A stretch of 64,000 nucleotides of DNA from Candidatus Woesearchaeota archaeon (GTDB lineage: Archaea; Nanobdellota; Nanobdellia; Woesearchaeales; GW2011-AR4). Shown here piece by piece: positions 48,458-58,526 of the stretch. The stretch covers positions 99,183 to 163,182 of the forward strand of contig JACPJQ010000005.1 of NCBI GenBank assembly GCA_016187465.1, in the 5' to 3' direction. A program made the position numbers and the translations under genes. The notes under the pieces were generated by a model that saw nothing but the letters and a program-made list of their open reading frames with translations, did not search any database and had not been told where the DNA came from. Positions within the stretch are counted from its first letter, which is position 1, and every line of letters starts with the position of its first letter.

Positions 48458-49204
48458 ATGTCAGAACAAACAAGTCATGGTGAAGAGCATTTAATGCTGA
48501 ATGGAGTTTCTTTAGATGAAGGTTTAAAAAAATTTGTAGATGGTTATTTAGTGCATGATGCACATGGAGGTACTACAGAACATCCGATAATAGAAAGGCA
48601 GAGAAGGATAAACAAAAATGTCCAAAACTTAGAGAGCATAGTAAAGGATAAGTTAGGAGAATCTTTAAGAGCTGATGAGAAGAAAGCTGATTCTATTATT
48701 AAAAATCTGGCTTATCAATTGGCTGTAGATGAAGGATACAAAGGAAAGCTAGAAGAGTTTGATGACGAAAAAGCAAGAAAATATTTGTCACAGGCTGGAG
48801 AAGCTTTGGGTAATCCGACACTTCGTAATTTTACTGAATTTAAGAAAAGTATAATTAACATGGTGGCCGCAAAGCCAGGTGACCCATTATATGATAGAAA
48901 TTCGCCTCTTGCACAATTCATTGAACATATTGCAACACAAAAAGATGAAGAATCAAAGAAGCTTAATTACTATCAATCGCTATTGCAAGAACACGCGACT
49001 GACGTAAGATATGTAAGTGCTGCCCAAACAAAACTTGGAGAAAAAGTTGGAGTGCGTTTTAGTCCAGCTGCCAATATTCCTGAGATTATAGGCGCAGTTA
49101 GCAGAAAAGGACAGCTTCAAAGCCAAGAGTACGCAGAACGAAGAAAAACTACATATGCAAGCCCAAGTCAAGGACATGACGCAGGAGCACACGCTAGCCA
49201 TTAA
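48458..49204 (+). CDS. hypothetical helical protein, 248 residues
   Basis: Soluble and almost entirely helical, rich in Glu/Lys/Ser, with a His-rich tail (GHDAGAHASH). There is no known motif. A strong ribosome site (AAAGGGGTGGAAAG) precedes the ATG, so it is likely well expressed from the double promoter. It lies 74 bp before a secreted-type gene on the same strand. It could be a scaffold or cytoplasmic effector; function is unknown. Confidence 0.6.
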   Translation: MSEQTSHGEEHLMLNGVSLDEGLKKFVDGYLVHDAHGGTTEHPIIERQRRINKNVQNLESIVKDKLGESLRADEKKADSIIKNLAYQLAVDEGYKGKLEEFDDEKARKYLSQAGEALGNPTLRNFTEFKKSIINMVAAKPGDPLYDRNSPLAQFIEHIATQKDEESKKLNYYQSLLQEHATDVRYVSAAQTKLGEKVGVRFSPAANIPEIIGAVSRKGQLQSQEYAERRKTTYASPSQGHDAGAHASH

Positions 49205-49278
49205 ACCTTAATTTTTTCTTTTTTTCCTTTTCTCTTTTAATTTTCTTCTTTTTCTCACAAGTAGGACTATAAAATAAA

Positions 49279-50493
49279 ATGCCATTAGGAAGTTATAGGA
49301 TTTTGGGCACCAAGTACATAGCGCCCTTGGTTGCGGCAGCTTTTCTTAGTTATAGTTCTCCCAAGATTGCCCCTGAAAGTATCAGATCAATGGAAAGCAT
49401 TCCGATTACGGCTAGTTCTTATGGTTATGGTGAAAGCAGGCCGCATTTCGCGAAAGGCTTGGTTTTTGAGAGAACAGCAAATAATATTTATTGGACCACT
49501 GATAGGGATTTTGAAAGGAATGGCAGGGCACCTCCGGAACCCGACAGTTATTATCATTACGGCAACTGGATAAAAGCTGCAAAAGATTACGGCCCGAATT
49601 CATGGAATCGCGTGAGCCTGCCTCCAAGGACATCAAGCTCTGAAGCTGTAGAAAGTTATGATTCAGTCAACTTAAGTTCCCACATAGAAGACACTCCATT
49701 AAACAAGCCGATACATATTTTCTACATGAGGAATTTGCGGATTAATGAGGCTGGGAAAGAGATTTCAAAAGCCGAAAATTTCCGACAGCACATAAACAGC
49801 TACCTAAGGACATCAGACGGAATGGAACTGCCTGCGTCATTAAGAGCTGCAGGAGGAAATCCGACTGAATTCGACGATATAGCTGTAGGAGGCCTCCCAT
49901 CAGGCGCGTTGTATGCAGTCGGAAGGACAAGAAGCGGCAGGATACAGTTTAACGTTGCAGAAGAGGTTTATCAGAGGATTGCAGCGCAAGCAAGGCAATA
50001 TGGCATGAGTAATGATGATTTGATTGATACAATTTTGGCGGAAGAGTTTGCGCATATCTGGCTTGGTGATATTGATAAAAGGGGTGATGAGATAAAAATT
50101 GAGGAACGTGTAAACGAAGTTGTGCTGGGACATTACTTAAGGCTGGCAAAAGGCGCAGAAGGCGACCCAAAAAAGCGCAGTTTAACGGAAAGAAGATATA
50201 AACAAGCTTTGAAAAGATTGGTAGACAAAGAAACAGTACAAGAAAGATACTCCAAAAAAGGCTCATTCTACAAAAAGCTCTATCGTGAAGACAGGGCTGC
50301 ACTGGAAGAGATGCTGGCAGAAGAAGCTATGGAAGAGGGGTACAATGGAAGAGATGTCAAGGAGTATATTGCAGATAAGCTGAAAGAGATATCAGAAGAT
50401 AATGAAAATCCCAGAATGTCTAAGCTTGAAAAGATTGCAGATAGGGAATCCAAAGAAGCTCCTTCAGAAGAGCCAATGGCAGAAGCTGCGTAA
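49279..50493 (+). CDS. hypothetical protein with signal-like N-terminus and zincin-like EExxH segment
   Basis: 404 residues. A hydrophobic N-terminal stretch (TKYIAPLVAAAFLSYSSP, about 11-28) may be a signal peptide. The middle contains LIDTILAEEFAHIWLGDIDK with EERVNE shortly after, a layout that recalls metallopeptidases, but the first His of HExxH is replaced by Glu (EEFAH). The C-terminal 130 residues are charged and helical. Function unknown; a degenerate peptidase is one possibility. A 139-residue gene follows 10 bp later. Confidence 0.55.
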   Translation: MPLGSYRILGTKYIAPLVAAAFLSYSSPKIAPESIRSMESIPITASSYGYGESRPHFAKGLVFERTANNIYWTTDRDFERNGRAPPEPDSYYHYGNWIKAAKDYGPNSWNRVSLPPRTSSSEAVESYDSVNLSSHIEDTPLNKPIHIFYMRNLRINEAGKEISKAENFRQHINSYLRTSDGMELPASLRAAGGNPTEFDDIAVGGLPSGALYAVGRTRSGRIQFNVAEEVYQRIAAQARQYGMSNDDLIDTILAEEFAHIWLGDIDKRGDEIKIEERVNEVVLGHYLRLAKGAEGDPKKRSLTERRYKQALKRLVDKETVQERYSKKGSFYKKLYREDRAALEEMLAEEAMEEGYNGRDVKEYIADKLKEISEDNENPRMSKLEKIADRESKEAPSEEPMAEAA

Positions 50494-50503
50494 ATGATTC
50501 AAA

Positions 50504-50923
50504 ATGGTAGAGCTAACTGAAATTCAAAAGGATCCTAAGGGAATGCCAAATCTAGAAAGCGCATTGTCAAAAGATTATTGGACAAGTCTAACCAAAAGGT
50601 ATCCTGATGTAGCAAGTGCTATTCGCATTCGACATTGTTATAGTTGGATAAATGCTGCATTGAGAGCTTTAGATGAAGATGGCTTATCTAATAAATTTAA
50701 AGTAGGTTATGTGCAGGAATTCCCTCATGACAAATCCTTACAGAAAAATTTCGGTATATGGCAACATGTTTGGCTTGAGGTTCCAACTGTGCATGGATTG
50801 TACATTTCAGATGGAACAGCTGCCCAGATTGATCCAGTTTATGTTGATGGTTTTTATGGATTGCTTAGTGAGTGTTCAAAAAGATTAAAAAACGTCTATG
50901 AATACAGAAACAGGAGTAGTTAA
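50504..50923 (+). CDS. small protein with transglutaminase-like Cys-His-Asp pattern
   Basis: 139 residues. RIRHCYSWINAALRAL, then WQHVWLEV, then LYISDGTAAQIDP supply a Cys, a His and an Asp in the order and spacing of transglutaminase-like papain-fold enzymes. There is no signal peptide. The overlap in context with the preceding gene suggests a common transcript. Its 3' end overlaps the stop of a convergent membrane gene by four bases. Enzyme activity is inferred only. Confidence 0.55.
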   Translation: MVELTEIQKDPKGMPNLESALSKDYWTSLTKRYPDVASAIRIRHCYSWINAALRALDEDGLSNKFKVGYVQEFPHDKSLQKNFGIWQHVWLEVPTVHGLYISDGTAAQIDPVYVDGFYGLLSECSKRLKNVYEYRNRSS

Positions 50924-51750
50924 CCCAATCTTTCAACGACATTAGCCAGAAAAATCCTTCCAAAAACAAAGCTGAAAATCATGAGCAGCATTGAAAGCAG
51001 TAAAACAAACAGATTCCTTTCAATAAAAAAATACAATAGGAATATTGATAGCATAAATAAAAAAATATTGATTAAATAAACTGACAGCAGGTAATGTATT
51101 TTCTTTATGCCAATGCTTAGTGTTTTCTGCACAATATTATTTAATTTTGTATCGTAAATCAAAGACAGGGAAATAAACATGAAATAGGTTAGTACGACTG
51201 AGATTACTAGAAATGGAACATATTTTGTCAATAATTTCGAGCTTTCCGCTGCAACTCCCGCCAATGAAATGTTGAGCAATGAAAAGAAAAACGCGAATAT
51301 TAAACCAAGGTAAAAAATACATACACTGAATATTCTGAAAAAGAGCCTTGTCACATGCTTAAAACTCGGTTTGTGTATTATCTTATAGGTTACTGCCCAA
51401 AACATTGAAATTGAAAAAGCCAGCAATATGAAAATGTAAATCATGTAAAGCCTGAAGTTCCTGACAATCTCGTTGAAGTTCCTGCTTATCAGCAAAGGGT
51501 CGTCTCCCAAAAGGTTTTTTTGCCCAAGCACATTTGAAGCCACTGAAATGTCGTCCATTTTTATGCTGCTCATGTAGTCGTATATAGCCTTCTGGCTTTC
51601 AACCATTTTCGGCACATAAGCATAGTGAATCAAAGAAAGAATAACAAAAAAAACAATCTGCAGGATGAACAGTAAGATGAACAGTAATTTGTTCCTCCAA
51701 ATCAAAGCAAATGCGCTTTCCAGTGAATTTAAGATAATGTTTTTTGGCAT
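50920..51750 (-). CDS. six-helix membrane protein
   Basis: 276 residues from ATG at 51750 (MPKNIILNSLESAFALIWRN), which comes right after the stop of the giant surface-protein gene (TAAAATG). Hydrophobic segments are at about 20-42, 110-130, 148-175, 180-200, 222-245 and 247-270. The family is not recognised. A similar six-helix gene lies at 61599-62363 in the same surface cluster. It could be an export or anchoring partner. Confidence 0.65.
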   Translation of the reverse strand: MPKNIILNSLESAFALIWRNKLLFILLFILQIVFFVILSLIHYAYVPKMVESQKAIYDYMSSIKMDDISVASNVLGQKNLLGDDPLLISRNFNEIVRNFRLYMIYIFILLAFSISMFWAVTYKIIHKPSFKHVTRLFFRIFSVCIFYLGLIFAFFFSLLNISLAGVAAESSKLLTKYVPFLVISVVLTYFMFISLSLIYDTKLNNIVQKTLSIGIKKIHYLLSVYLINIFLFMLSIFLLYFFIERNLFVLLLSMLLMIFSFVFGRIFLANVVERLG

Positions 51751-51751
51751 T

Positions 51752-54700
51752 TTATCTATTACAACAAACACCTAATTCTTGCCCACAATCAAATACTTCA
51801 CCATTGACAAAAGTCACGCTAATTGGTTGAGTAGGCGGTAAGCAACCGTCTCTGCAAAATCCATAGCCATCTACTTTGTTTCCGCATAGAACTTCAAATT
51901 CGACTCTTGCAGGGCTTGATTTTGTGTCACCGCTTTGGGCAGCAATTTCACAAGAATACTTGCCTGCAATCTGCAGGTTGTCCGGATTTATGAAAAATTG
52001 GTATTTGTTATTGCCTAATAGAGTTCCATCAACAGTATTTATCCCCATTCCATCAGGGGCTTTGCAGGAAATTTGCGCAGTTTGTATCGGGGTTCTGTAT
52101 GAAATTCCAGCAGTTATTTGTATTTGATCAGCCCCTTTCCTAAATGGCCTTGAAGGTGTTTCAGGTGAAATTAGTATGCCCTGCTGTCCAGAGCCTGTCA
52201 GCTTTTGCTGCACTATTATCCTGAAGCTTCTTTCCTGCGGGGTGCCGCTTGCTGTTAAAACCTTGTCATTCCTGCTGCACGACTCAATGCCGCCAAACCC
52301 GCTAGTGTCTGTTGTGTGGTATAATCCGATATTCAATGTTTTTGTAGATGGCTGCGGCAACTGTGTTGTTGAAGTTGTATCTGTTGGTTTGAATATTCTT
52401 ATCTGCCCTTCTGCATACGGAACCTTAAAGGTTGTATCTTCTGGTATGATTCCAAAACTATTTGGTGGAGTTTGTACTGATAGGATTGCAACCCTGGCTC
52501 CTTGCTTGGCTAATGTCAGCCTATCATTTTCTATTGAAATTTCAACTTGTTCTGTACCATCACCAATTGTGACTTTTGAATTCGGAGCATTTCTTATCTC
52601 ATCCATCGCTTTTGGTTGATTTTGAATTATAATCTGATCGACTCCGCTTACAAGATTCATGCCATTTTTATCCATGTCCAAAAACTTTACAAACATAGAC
52701 ACATCGCTTAGGCCAGAACTTATTTTCTCAACTTGAATATTTGGATTGGATGACTGCGCATCTGCCCTTGTGCCTAGTGTCAAAGATTGTGTGTGGATGG
52801 TGTACTGCTGTATCCCTTCTTGGTTGATCATCTCCGCATATGGCTGATTGTCAAATGTCATAATTAAGCACTTGTTTGGCCCGATGTTTCTGACAGTGAC
52901 ATCGACTTTTAATGGCTGGCCTGCTTCGGCTACTAAATCTTGGCCCGCAAGCTTTTTCATAGCATCATCTCCATTTACGAATATGTCAAGGAATTCCGCA
53001 GTTCCCTTTGCAGATGAGAATGCAGCCCCGGATCCGCATATCAATGCCCCTGATGCAGCATCAACCCTGCAGTCCAGTATGTCTCTCGCAGTCCTGTCAG
53101 AGATTGGAAAGTAAAATTTACCATCATCATATCCTGTAGGGAAGCAGTTTGGCTTAAGATTGGAAGGTATTTTCCTGTCGGGCCTTAAAACAAACAGTAA
53201 ATGGTCATATCTGTAATTATCGTCAATAACTTGATGGAATGACCTGTCTTCTAGGACATTCTGCTTGAGGCTTTTTCCCGGATTGATGGATTTTAATTTT
53301 TCATCCGGCAGTCCAAGGCAGTCGCATTGATTGAATCCGGTAGATGGCTCTAAGCCAAGTGTTGGTCCCTTTATAGAATATAAAACTGAAGGCGCTCCAA
53401 CAGCTCCGCAGTTTATCTGGTTTGAATACAAGTCAAGCTGCTTTCTTCCGACGCATGCCAGATAAACATCGTATCTTTCAAAGTCGCATCCCGGGTTGAT
53501 AATCCATGATGCTCTGTATTCATATTTCGGCTTGTGGGTCACAGGATCAACAGTTAAAAATTCCCTTGAGCTTGTGATTGCCTGGACTAAAGTTGCAAAC
53601 GATGTTGAATATGCAGCGTCAACAAGATTCTTTACATTAAACTCCCAGTCATATCCAAATGCCCCCAGGCAGATTTTTCTTGCAACGCTTTCCTCTCCTG
53701 TGCCTATAAGCTCGTTAAGCTTTGCATTTCCGTATTCCTGAGATAATGATGTCTGCATATCATTTATTGCTCCGTACGCTCCCTTAAACCCAGCCTGCAG
53801 GTAAGTGGCAAATGTATCGCTTTGCTCTCCTGAACTTGGACCAAACTCCTGATTAGTGCATCCCTTGTCAACCAAGAACTGCACAATCTGCCAGATTGCG
53901 TTGCAAAGGTATTGCGTGAACAATTCCTTGCACGCTCCTGAATCTCCCCTGCCGCTCGTTCTGACCTGTATTAAACAAGTTGACATTGATGTCATTAAGT
54001 TTTTGAGGAACTGGATTCTCTGGCTCAAGCCTGCCAAATGTGCGCATTGCAATGCTGCTACATGATCTTTTGACGGGTTTAATGTCAAAACTCTTTCAGG
54101 ACTTCCAAATGAAAGCCCAAGCGGATTTTCATAAAGCAAGCTGTTCATCCCGAAGCATGCCGGGAAGTCTCTTCCTTCAGTGTACCTGTATTTGTTGTAT
54201 TCATTGTGAGGCTTTCCATCCGACCCAATAGCCTCAAACCTTTCCTTCCAGTACCTGTAGCTCCATTTCATATCTGCGTACGCTGTATTATCTTTGCCAT
54301 CGCCAGATACGCTGCCTTGCGGTGTTTGCCCAGGCTGTATTTTTGATTCATGCACAACAGGTACAACATAGTTTGGTGGCTCATATATTGGCCTGTCATC
54401 AGGTTGGTAGTAGCTTGTCGCAGGTACTGCCTTGCCAGCAAAACTTATACAGCAGCAAACTTCTTTTGTATCTGGAGACGTGCCAACAACATCTGTTGAA
54501 GCGTCATCTTTACCATAAAAGCAATCTTTTGTATACCCCCATGTACGGGCATATTTGACCTCTTTATCTTCTTGAAGTTTTACTGTTTCTGTGACAACCT
54601 TTCCTTGGGAATCCTTGATTTCTTTTCCGTCGACAATTTTAGGTCGTATAGTATCAACTTCAGTTTTTAGTAATACTTTCTTATCAGCATCTTTTGCATT

Positions 54701-57700
54701 CAACGACCTACAATTAGTAACAGTCAAACATTGGCCAACAGAACCACTCCCGTCTTTGTTCGGAATAATTTCCACATTCCTTACCCCATTCGCATCTTTT
54801 ATATTCATGGTTGCTTTTTTGCCTCCTTGAACTCCAACCCCGCAGATTTGCTGGCAGGTTTTTGACTGATGTGTGAGGTAATTGACTTCGTCTATCTTCT
54901 TTACATAATCTGTTTCAAGCTTAGATGGCCCTGTGATTATATCCATTTTGTATACTTCTCCTCCCACTGGATCACTAAGTTTATACAGTGCCTTGCCTTC
55001 GTCAGTCTGTACTATAAAACATTTGTCATCAGGATTATATCCTCCCCTTGGAAGTAATGGGAATGAACTGATAGCTGTCCTGCAGTATTCTGCTTTTAAA
55101 GGCTGGCCTCTGTCGTCGCCATCAGCTTTACATCCATCCGGAGCCTGCACCTTCCTCAGCAATTCTTCATCCACTTTTGTTTCGGTCCATCTTGATGGAG
55201 ATGAATGCCCGAATATCCTGTCGCAGCTGTATCTCATGAAAGAATAAACTCTCGCTTCGTTTTCCCATGCGGAAGCTGACGCTGTGAAGCATTTCTTCAG
55301 ATCAGCGTCAGTCAGGTATTTCATCTTGAAGCTTCCTTTCTTTTCCGCAATATCCTGCACAATCTTCTGGCAATCATCCATGTCATTCTTATTCGCAGGA
55401 TTCAACGGGTTTTTACCGAAGATTTCCGAGACTTTTTGGACATCAAGTCCTTTCTTCAAAAGAGAATATGATTTCTCATCCCAGAACTCAATCCATCTCC
55501 TGTAAAAGCTGGTAATAAAATTCAGTCCAAAAGAAGTTAAGCATCCGACAGCTACAAAATCAACAAGCTTGTCTATCTGCTCCTGTAATTGCGTCAGTGA
55601 CTTAATTGAATCCTGCAGGAAATCAACAAAATCAAAAAGCAGCCAGTCAGGCAGAACTTTTCTTGGGTCGATGATGGAATTGTCAACAATGTAGCTTATC
55701 TGATCGCAGGTTGTCTGTGTTTCTGTTTCTAGGACATTGTCATTATTGGTATCATGCTTGTACGTTATCCTTATTTTAACCGGAAATGTCATTTCCTTGT
55801 TTATTGCTTTGAAGAAGCTCTTCCAGTCATTCTCCAAAAACTTGTCCATTCCCTGAAGCCTTGAAAGAGTCATTGCAGAATATGAAACTGTGTTGTCAGG
55901 AGGGTTAAGTGATTTTGTCGGCACTCCGCTTGGCATGATCTGGCAGCTTATGTTGAACCTAGGGTCAGAGGCTTCCCTGTTGCTGCATGCTTTTGATATT
56001 GAGATGCCGCCGCTGTTTATTTTTGCGTTTGCTCCTGCTCCAATATATGAAAAGTTGAAGTAAAAATAAGCTGTTTCTGTTCCTTCTGCGAGCCTTTCTG
56101 TGCTTATGAAAGCCGGGCTTTGGTATCGTGTTAATGGTATTATATCCCAGCTCTGGTTTCCGCTCCAGCATGTGCCTATTCTTATTTTTGGCGCAACAAC
56201 CCCCCTAAGCCCTGCTTTGTCGGTTGCTATGACAACTAAAGTTGTTGTCTTTGAATCTTTTGATTCAGGATTTAGCTGTGTATCCCGCAGCTGTGTCAAT
56301 GGAACTTCCTGAAGGCGAGCTGCCCCTCCAAATGTTGCCGTCAGATCAACTCCCTCAAACTTGAAATTGCCTTGGCTGTCAGCAGTTGTAGAGAAATCAG
56401 CTCCTGTGCTGCAGAATGATTTTGAAGCTACATTCAGGCGGCATTTGGCATCAAGCTCTGCTTCCGGAATATTTTGTATCTCATTGGCAAAGGTTGGCGG
56501 TATATCTGTCAGTTCAAGCGACTGATTGAAGCGGCTGAATGGTGTCCTGTCTACAAATAAGTGAACTTTGGCATTCGGCTCTGTTATCCCAATAACATCA
56601 ATATTGCTGGCAACGTTTTCAAATATCAAAGCACCTGAGGGCGGGTTTGTGACCTTAACCAAAGGGATTTTTGTGTCAAGAGCCATGGTTTTTTCAAACA
56701 AAACAAGGTTGCCAGCAAAATCTTCAAATACTAGTTTTATGTTGTAAATTCCGTCTCCCTTGTCCAGCTTTACTGCAAAATTGAAATTGCCGCTTCCATT
56801 AAGAATCTTCAAGGGCTTTCTGAAGTCCTCAAAAATATCAACTTCTGGTGGATTCAAGTGCAGAATTGCGCCTCCAAGCAATGCAGTTATTGTTACGGGA
56901 TTTGATTTAGGGCCTTCTCTGCCAAATATATTGACAGCTGAAACCTCGTATGTGTAGCTTTTCCCGCTGTCCACCAGCGCATCAATAAAGAAATTAAAGT
57001 CAGCGGGCTTCGTGACTGCAATCGGGCTCGAATCAGCCCTGTACACAACATAATGGCTGAAGTCATTGTCTGTAGATTCCTTCCAATGAATTTCTATAAA
57101 GTTCTGCCCGACCCTTGTAGCATTCAGTCCAGTAATCTTGGAAGGCACAGAAGAAACATTTGCATCAGAGTCCATAAAAACTTTCATCAGCACAGGCTCG
57201 TTTGCATTGCCGCTGATTGTCAAATTTGAGTTTGAGATTATAGATGGTATGTCATTTAACTTGACAATTGGATCCTGGGTGTCAACGCTTACCTGGAATA
57301 TTTTTTCGTTTTTGTTGCCGGACTTGTCAGCTGCAGCAACTTTTATTATATTGTCCTGTTCTAACTGCACCTGGCTGAAAACAAACCTGCCAGAGCTTCC
57401 GATTTCATTGCCCCCAAGGCTTCTTTTGGGAGCATTCATGTCATTGACAAATAATGTTATTGAAGAAAAGGGTTCAGTCGAGCCTATGATGTCAATTGCC
57501 CTTCTATTCACAAATCTTGGTATTGACAGGTTTATGAAAGGCGGCAGAATATCTTTGCCTGCAGTCAATGTTTTATTAGAAGATATGGCGCAGTTATCAG
57601 ACTGGTCGCATGATTTCACAGCAAAAACAAACTGGACATTCTTGGCAAGCCCGTCAATCAGTATAGTGTGGTTTGTAACCAGCTCGCTCAGGCTTTTTGT

Positions 57701-58468
57701 CTTATCGGTCTTATTTATTCCGTAAAGAACAGATGTTGTTGCATTTTCGTCTGTAATCCATGTTATTTTTGCTGTAGTGTCGCTTATTGGCAGGAAATCT
57801 ACGTTGCTTATCAGAGGCGGCGCTGAATCAACTCCTGAAGTTGAAGCTATAAGCGTGTCTGACAATGGGCCTTCATTGCCTGTGCTGTCAGCAGCCGATA
57901 CTTTGTAGCTAAAAGAAGTATCCGAGCTTAATCCTGTGTCATTAAAGCTGGTTGTTGTGGAGTTTGCAAATGGCACTCTGTTCTTATATACAATATAATG
58001 TTTCAAATCTGCTATGCTCAGGCTGTTCCACGACAAGTATATGGAATCTGATGTTTTTGAAGCTGCTGTCAAGCCAGTAACCTGAGGGGGCGGGGTAATG
58101 TCTGTTGTTTTGAATGTGTAATGACTGCCTGAATTGTTGTCAATTGCTGTATTTCCTGTTAAGTCTGTTGATTCAACAGCAAAAAAGTATGTTGAGTCGC
58201 TGTCAATCCCGTTGTAGAGCGTTAAAGTATGGTTTTGCACATAGTTGTCGTGCCTTTGCGTATAGCCCAAAGAAGCTGTTTTGCCGTATTTGACCTTTCC
58301 GTTTGATATATTTTCAGTATCCCATTCTATTGTCGCGGAATTTGAAGTTACAGCTGCCACTTTAATGTTGGATATCCCCAGTCCATAGACGCTTGCCGTA
58401 TAGAAAGGCAGTGTGATTACTAACTGCAGGAGAAATGCTGCAATAAAATTCTTAATTGTTTCTTTCAT
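51752..58468 (-). CDS. giant secreted fibronectin-type surface protein (2238 residues)
   Basis: A signal peptide (about 6-28) is followed by at least three fibronectin type III domains (for example VTGLTAASKTSDSIYLSW, and ITGLNATRVGQNFIEIHW near 440) and Ig-like domains (about 305-400, 540-640). A long central region, about 950-1700, is Cys-rich (SCDRIFGHSSPS, CCCISFAGKAVPATSYY). The C-terminal 400 residues are beta-rich and end in a cysteine cluster (FDCGQELGVCCNR). No sortase or hydrophobic anchor is visible at the C-terminus. It is likely an S-layer-linked or adhesive protein. It follows the pilin-like gene at 58526 with a 57-bp gap holding a repeat. Confidence 0.75.
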   Translation of the reverse strand: MKETIKNFIAAFLLQLVITLPFYTASVYGLGISNIKVAAVTSNSATIEWDTENISNGKVKYGKTASLGYTQRHDNYVQNHTLTLYNGIDSDSTYFFAVESTDLTGNTAIDNNSGSHYTFKTTDITPPPQVTGLTAASKTSDSIYLSWNSLSIADLKHYIVYKNRVPFANSTTTSFNDTGLSSDTSFSYKVSAADSTGNEGPLSDTLIASTSGVDSAPPLISNVDFLPISDTTAKITWITDENATTSVLYGINKTDKTKSLSELVTNHTILIDGLAKNVQFVFAVKSCDQSDNCAISSNKTLTAGKDILPPFINLSIPRFVNRRAIDIIGSTEPFSSITLFVNDMNAPKRSLGGNEIGSSGRFVFSQVQLEQDNIIKVAAADKSGNKNEKIFQVSVDTQDPIVKLNDIPSIISNSNLTISGNANEPVLMKVFMDSDANVSSVPSKITGLNATRVGQNFIEIHWKESTDNDFSHYVVYRADSSPIAVTKPADFNFFIDALVDSGKSYTYEVSAVNIFGREGPKSNPVTITALLGGAILHLNPPEVDIFEDFRKPLKILNGSGNFNFAVKLDKGDGIYNIKLVFEDFAGNLVLFEKTMALDTKIPLVKVTNPPSGALIFENVASNIDVIGITEPNAKVHLFVDRTPFSRFNQSLELTDIPPTFANEIQNIPEAELDAKCRLNVASKSFCSTGADFSTTADSQGNFKFEGVDLTATFGGAARLQEVPLTQLRDTQLNPESKDSKTTTLVVIATDKAGLRGVVAPKIRIGTCWSGNQSWDIIPLTRYQSPAFISTERLAEGTETAYFYFNFSYIGAGANAKINSGGISISKACSNREASDPRFNISCQIMPSGVPTKSLNPPDNTVSYSAMTLSRLQGMDKFLENDWKSFFKAINKEMTFPVKIRITYKHDTNNDNVLETETQTTCDQISYIVDNSIIDPRKVLPDWLLFDFVDFLQDSIKSLTQLQEQIDKLVDFVAVGCLTSFGLNFITSFYRRWIEFWDEKSYSLLKKGLDVQKVSEIFGKNPLNPANKNDMDDCQKIVQDIAEKKGSFKMKYLTDADLKKCFTASASAWENEARVYSFMRYSCDRIFGHSSPSRWTETKVDEELLRKVQAPDGCKADGDDRGQPLKAEYCRTAISSFPLLPRGGYNPDDKCFIVQTDEGKALYKLSDPVGGEVYKMDIITGPSKLETDYVKKIDEVNYLTHQSKTCQQICGVGVQGGKKATMNIKDANGVRNVEIIPNKDGSGSVGQCLTVTNCRSLNAKDADKKVLLKTEVDTIRPKIVDGKEIKDSQGKVVTETVKLQEDKEVKYARTWGYTKDCFYGKDDASTDVVGTSPDTKEVCCCISFAGKAVPATSYYQPDDRPIYEPPNYVVPVVHESKIQPGQTPQGSVSGDGKDNTAYADMKWSYRYWKERFEAIGSDGKPHNEYNKYRYTEGRDFPACFGMNSLLYENPLGLSFGSPERVLTLNPSKDHVAALQCAHLAGLSQRIQFLKNLMTSMSTCLIQVRTSGRGDSGACKELFTQYLCNAIWQIVQFLVDKGCTNQEFGPSSGEQSDTFATYLQAGFKGAYGAINDMQTSLSQEYGNAKLNELIGTGEESVARKICLGAFGYDWEFNVKNLVDAAYSTSFATLVQAITSSREFLTVDPVTHKPKYEYRASWIINPGCDFERYDVYLACVGRKQLDLYSNQINCGAVGAPSVLYSIKGPTLGLEPSTGFNQCDCLGLPDEKLKSINPGKSLKQNVLEDRSFHQVIDDNYRYDHLLFVLRPDRKIPSNLKPNCFPTGYDDGKFYFPISDRTARDILDCRVDAASGALICGSGAAFSSAKGTAEFLDIFVNGDDAMKKLAGQDLVAEAGQPLKVDVTVRNIGPNKCLIMTFDNQPYAEMINQEGIQQYTIHTQSLTLGTRADAQSSNPNIQVEKISSGLSDVSMFVKFLDMDKNGMNLVSGVDQIIIQNQPKAMDEIRNAPNSKVTIGDGTEQVEISIENDRLTLAKQGARVAILSVQTPPNSFGIIPEDTTFKVPYAEGQIRIFKPTDTTSTTQLPQPSTKTLNIGLYHTTDTSGFGGIESCSRNDKVLTASGTPQERSFRIIVQQKLTGSGQQGILISPETPSRPFRKGADQIQITAGISYRTPIQTAQISCKAPDGMGINTVDGTLLGNNKYQFFINPDNLQIAGKYSCEIAAQSGDTKSSPARVEFEVLCGNKVDGYGFCRDGCLPPTQPISVTFVNGEVFDCGQELGVCCNR

Positions 58469-58499
58469 TTTATTTTTTATTGATTTTAATGTTTTTTAG

Positions 58500-58526
58500 T
58501 TAATGTTCAATCGTTAATGGATTTTT
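58500..58526 (+). repeat. short AT-rich intergenic repeat
   Basis: TTAATGTTCAATCGTTA followed by ATGGATTTTT, nearly identical to the block at 7153-7178. It lies in the short gap between two surface-protein genes. Confidence 0.4.

Noticed and set aside
49990..50090. Metallopeptidase HExxH in the 404-residue protein
   Set aside because: The motif is EEFAH, lacking the first histidine, so catalytic activity cannot be claimed.
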